Below, piece after piece: positions 60,541 to 64,000 of a DNA stretch of 64,000 nucleotides. The stretch is from Ischnura elegans (Eukaryota; Arthropoda; Insecta; Odonata; Coenagrionidae). Each line of letters begins with the position of its first letter. Within the stretch, counting starts at the first letter, position 1. Where the stretch lies: contig NW_025791658.1 in assembly GCF_921293095.1 (NCBI RefSeq), positions 6,944,001 through 7,008,000 on the forward strand. The letters run 5' to 3'. Both the position numbers and the translations under genes were made by a program. The notes beneath the pieces are model-generated. The model searched no databases, was not told the DNA's origin, and was given only the letters and a program-made list of their open reading frames with translations.

Positions 60541-61949
60541 TTTTCTTATTCACTGTAATGTGTAAACTCCACCGCTGTCTTTATAAAATTTGTATATTGG
60601 AAATTCATTTTATTTTCGGTGGAAGTTGTTATGTATTTGTCTCGAAATCTCATTTGTGGCGGCAACCGTTTTAGTTGGAAATATAATTGGATCAACTTGA
60701 TTTTTTCGCCATATTTATATCTTTTCTGCCAGAAGAGTTAATTTTCTATTGCGTAGGGATGACGTAACGATTGATTATCAGCCTTAGTGGGAAGAAATGG
60801 GAGCGTTTGGGAGGAAACCGTGCAAGCCCTCCTTGCCTGCTATGGTGGTGAATCATCCTTGTCTTATTGCTACTTAGCAAAAAGGTATAATATATGATCA
60901 GTGCTGAGTAGTACATATTTCTAATTCATATTTGAAATAAGTATGTGATTTGCTTTTTGTATTTCAAATACACAACCTGAGTGTATATTTTAATTTGTAT
61001 TTCAAATATGTACAGAGCTTTGGTATTTTCCAACTCCAAAAACAATAATACATTTGTAAAATACTTCTGAAGTAGCTCTGATATCACTTCCGTAGCATTT
61101 GATTCAAAGATAACTTTGTTTTTGTAAGAACCGTTTCCTTCGTATTTGCAACTATCCATAACGTGCCACAGAGGTTATATTTTTTTTAAAGATTCTTTAG
61201 CTTCCACAGAAATGTATTGAATATTTTTTAAATGTATTTAAAATATTAATTTATAGTTCGTTTTTCTGACACCCAAGTCAAAGGTATTTTGAAATTTCCA
61301 TTTTAAATTGCATTTGGAGTAATTCTTTGCATTTCAAATACATTTAAGGCCTGTATTTTGCCCATCCCTGAGTATAATATTAATAATTTTATTGCCATTC
61401 AGCCTTTACAGCAATAGACAACGTCAAACATCTACAAATATTGAAACTGTATACATAGTAGCTTTATGAGATTTGAGATAAGAAAAATACGCAAATACAA
61501 TTTCCTTAACACATTGACAGCAATTATAAAAGACCAGCAATCCCTACATTTTTGTTGCGAAAAATTCCTGCACAGAGTAAAACGGTCTTGCAACAAGCCA
61601 ATCGAGTATTTTATTTGTGAAATAATCAGCTGGTATATCTACCATACTACATGGGAATTTATTGTATATCCTCATCCCTATGCTTTTGCAGCTGTTAAAA
61701 GATGTGGATAACCTGTGGTATGGTAAATTTAATTTGTTGCTACTTCTTGTGTTATGACAGTGAATATTTTTTCCCTGAAGGAGATGAGGTAAATTATTCT
61801 TTGTATGTAATAAAACAGTAAATATGTAGATTAACGACTGTCAATATTTAATGTTAGAAGAATGAAGGCTTAGAGTGAGCTAATTTATCAGCGTACATCA
61901 TAATAGGAATTACTTTCTTCTGCAATAGAAGGACTCCACGTTACCAAAG
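60541..61949. other. No gene; possible hAT-like MITE
   Basis: GCCCATCCCTG at about 61363 resembles a hAT right end. A possible partner, CAGTGCTGAG, lies near 60900, with weakly similar flanks. ATTTGAAATAC-type motifs lie between. Otherwise featureless. Confidence 0.35.
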
Positions 61950-62050
61950 TTTTCAGTGATAGTTGGTGCCTAAAGAGGTGAGCACCATTGCTCCTAGAGT
62001 CCGTGGTTTCATTCCTGGTCTGTAGGAATTTTGGCCCTGGGCAACAACTG
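61950..62050 (+). mobile_element. Degenerate tRNA-like SINE
   Basis: TAGTTGGTGCCTAAAGAGG (box A-like) and GTGGTTTCATTCCTGG (box B-like) in order. It lies just upstream of a piggyBac insertion. Confidence 0.45.
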
Positions 62051-62070
62051 TGATAGTTCACCACCCTTAA

Positions 62071-64000
62071 CCTGGATCCGCCCAATGTAACAAAACACCC
62101 TGTATCGCTCCACTGTAATGGCTCTTGCATCGCTCGGGCAAGGTATATTGTTAAGTTTTACACCTTATTAGAAAGAGGAAGCTAAGTGCTTCTATTCAGG
62201 GTAAGAACTGTCAAGTTACAGTGTAGGCATATCTTTTAAGCAATCCTGGTACTTAGGTGCCTTCCCTAGGTATTAAAAATGGACGTTCGCTTTGTGTATT
62301 TAATTTTTTTATTACCTATATGCCCTACAGCGACAATTTTTTGTATATATCAACCTAATAATACAAAATTATTAAGAAGTCAATAATATGTTTGGTATTG
62401 CTTTCCATTTCTGTAATATTCTCTGATAAATTGTACGGTGACATAACTGTCACATTGGGCGGATCCCTATGCAAATCTTCAAAGTTGCGACTTGTATGCT
62501 CTAGTTAGAATTTATTGTTATTTAAACGTTTTTTCCTTTGTATTCTCGTCAAATGATTTAATATTTATCAATTAATTGGTAAATTTGCATTTATTAATTT
62601 TTATTCCGGTAGTTACTTTTGAATTAAAATTTTTAATATTAGTGATATCGATAGCTCAGAGATATTACACTGCGTGAAGCCAAAGAACTTCCGGAAAATG
62701 AAGACTTAGACGAAATATAATCAATATACCTTGAGCCACCAGATGCAGCAGTTGTCGCTGATGAGGATATTGTAGATGACCAGGCTGGTAGACTTGTGGA
62801 AAATTTAATGGGAAGACAACTTCGGGCAAGAGTGGAGCTTGTTTTGCGGCTTGATAATGAAAATGCTAATGACTTTCAAAAGAAGTCCGGAAGAATTTCA
62901 GTACCAGTAACACTTAAGGAAAAGGATTCGAAGTCAACGAAGCTTATACCACTTCTCCAACAGAAAAAAGTAAAAAGAGAAGCAGCCACTTGGTCTTATA
63001 ATAAGATATAAGTTATCCCCTAGATCTTCCTGTATTGTGGGAAAAATCATGTGTACAATTTTTTTAAATGGTTTTTTTTGGATGACATTCTATTTTTTCT
63101 CACGGCAGAATCTGGTGATTATACTACGTTTATTGCTTTTTCACCTCCTAGTATCAGTATAGAGGAGATGAAAATTTTCATAGAAATTTTATTGTTATGG
63201 GGTTGTAACAGGGCTCCATTCAAGCGGTGCTCCTGGGAAGACTCTTGGGATGTTTACAACTCAATGCTTGCCGTAGCCAAGCAAAGGAATAGATTCCTTG
63301 TGATAAGTAAATACCTTCACTGAGCAGACAATATGATGCTTGCCATGAAAGACAAATTGTGGGAGCTACCCCCGTAGATCACTAAATTGGAAAAACATTT
63401 CAGGGAGATTTTTCCCATTGAGAAAACTCTCTTTTGGCAGGAGTATGATAATGTATTTTGATGTCCATCCTTGCATGCATTTCATTCGGTGGAAGACAAT
63501 CACTTTTGGTGGTGGTGGTGGAATATTTTTCCTTGGCTTTTGGATGTTGCTGTTCACAAGCAAAATCTGGTCCTTACATGTCACAATAAGAGATCAGGCG
63601 TGTAATAGTGCAAACATAACTGACCATACATCGATGCGAAGCCAAGTATAGCCGCCGTACTACTTCATTTTCAACAGAGGCAGACAGTGAAATATGTTAT
63701 AATGCTAATGATCAATTAGTCCCTTTTATACTAAATAAAATATGGTGTCGCCGTGCTGGAGAATGGAGCTGCGCTTCCGTCAAGTGCACTGCATGCGATA
63801 TTTGTAATATGGACAAATGTTGCTTTTCCACTTTCCACTCAAAATGTTACGTATGCACCAGCATTCAACTCTAAATCAACCTTTAGTTTATTTGAAACAA
63901 CTTGTGTCAAATTTTATTCAATGTTACACTACATTACCCTCTTATGTGTTGTGACAATATTTTTCAAATATGTATTTATTTCATGTACTTTCCAAAATTG
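62071..64000 (+). mobile_element. piggyBac-family element, second copy, cut by window end
   Basis: Starts after TTAA (62067-62070) with CCTGGATCCGCCCAATGT. It is the inverse of the element at 34071-36085 along its full visible length but keeps about 0.5 kb more interior. The subterminal motif GTCACATTGGGCGGATCC recurs near 62450. Confidence 0.88.
62796..63900 (+). pseudogene. piggyBac transposase relic in the second copy
   Basis: Read with frame breaks. An N-terminal acidic/basic region (62796-63011) is followed by SISIEEMKIFIEILLLWGCN and NRFLVISKYLH (63150-63320), which are typical of the piggyBac N-terminal DDE segment. WWWNIFPWLLDVAVH (63525) follows, and then a Cys-rich tail that continues to about 63870. 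Multiple stops mean no active transposase. It supplies the portion missing from the 34071 copy. Confidence 0.8.

Overview
The window is eukaryotic, most likely an insect or other arthropod. It is AT-rich, with long introns, GT/AG splice sites, abundant transposon debris and tRNA-derived SINEs. It carries a ZAD-C2H2 zinc-finger gene, an architecture expanded mainly in insects. I cannot name the species.

Only one gene is well supported. It lies on the + strand from about 15.1 to 59.0 kb and reads as nine exons: 15125-15292, 15417-15554, 22532-22699, 23709-23828, 39247-39414, 39514-39681, 51256-51375, 56128-56200 and 58081-59024. Every junction keeps the frame, giving about 688 residues. Exons 1-2 encode a zinc-binding ZAD. 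Exons 3-7 encode an acidic linker made of duplicated exons: three 56-codon 'A' exons and two 40-codon 'B' exons in the order A1-B1-A2-A3-B2, with a dead A fragment ahead of A1. Exon 8 is a short linker. Exon 9 carries eight C2H2 fingers, with a frame-shifted ninth just past the stop. It is probably a nuclear DNA-binding regulator.

Upstream (1-15 kb) there is no recognisable host gene. This part holds copies of an AATAGGGTGG-ended MITE, a GC-rich repeat pair, a tRNA-derived SINE, pogo-like and hAT-type MITEs, a 52-bp perfect palindrome and fragments of a recurring peptide that may be a retroelement tail.

The introns are transposon graveyards. They hold non-LTR retrotransposon pieces (16.6, 22.9, 23.9, 28.4 and 37.3 kb), copia pieces (17.7 and 38.0 kb), GIY-YIG fragments of Penelope type (42.6 kb) and piggyBac pseudogenes or elements (18.8, 34.1, 50.2 and 53.2 kb). 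They also hold a pogo-like element (32.4 kb), a 5.6-kb element with long inverted repeats (43.5-49.1 kb), hAT MITEs with 8-bp duplications and a 1.4-kb inverted repeat (56.5 kb). A 2.4-kb element at 29.6-32.0 kb is the strangest: about 120-bp inverted repeats enclose a GC-rich array of small hairpins and a degenerate tandem array of about 155 bp, and I cannot assign it to a known class.

Downstream of the gene (59-64 kb) are polyadenylation signals, weak SINE-like sequences and a second copy, cut by the window end, of the piggyBac element seen at 34.1 kb.
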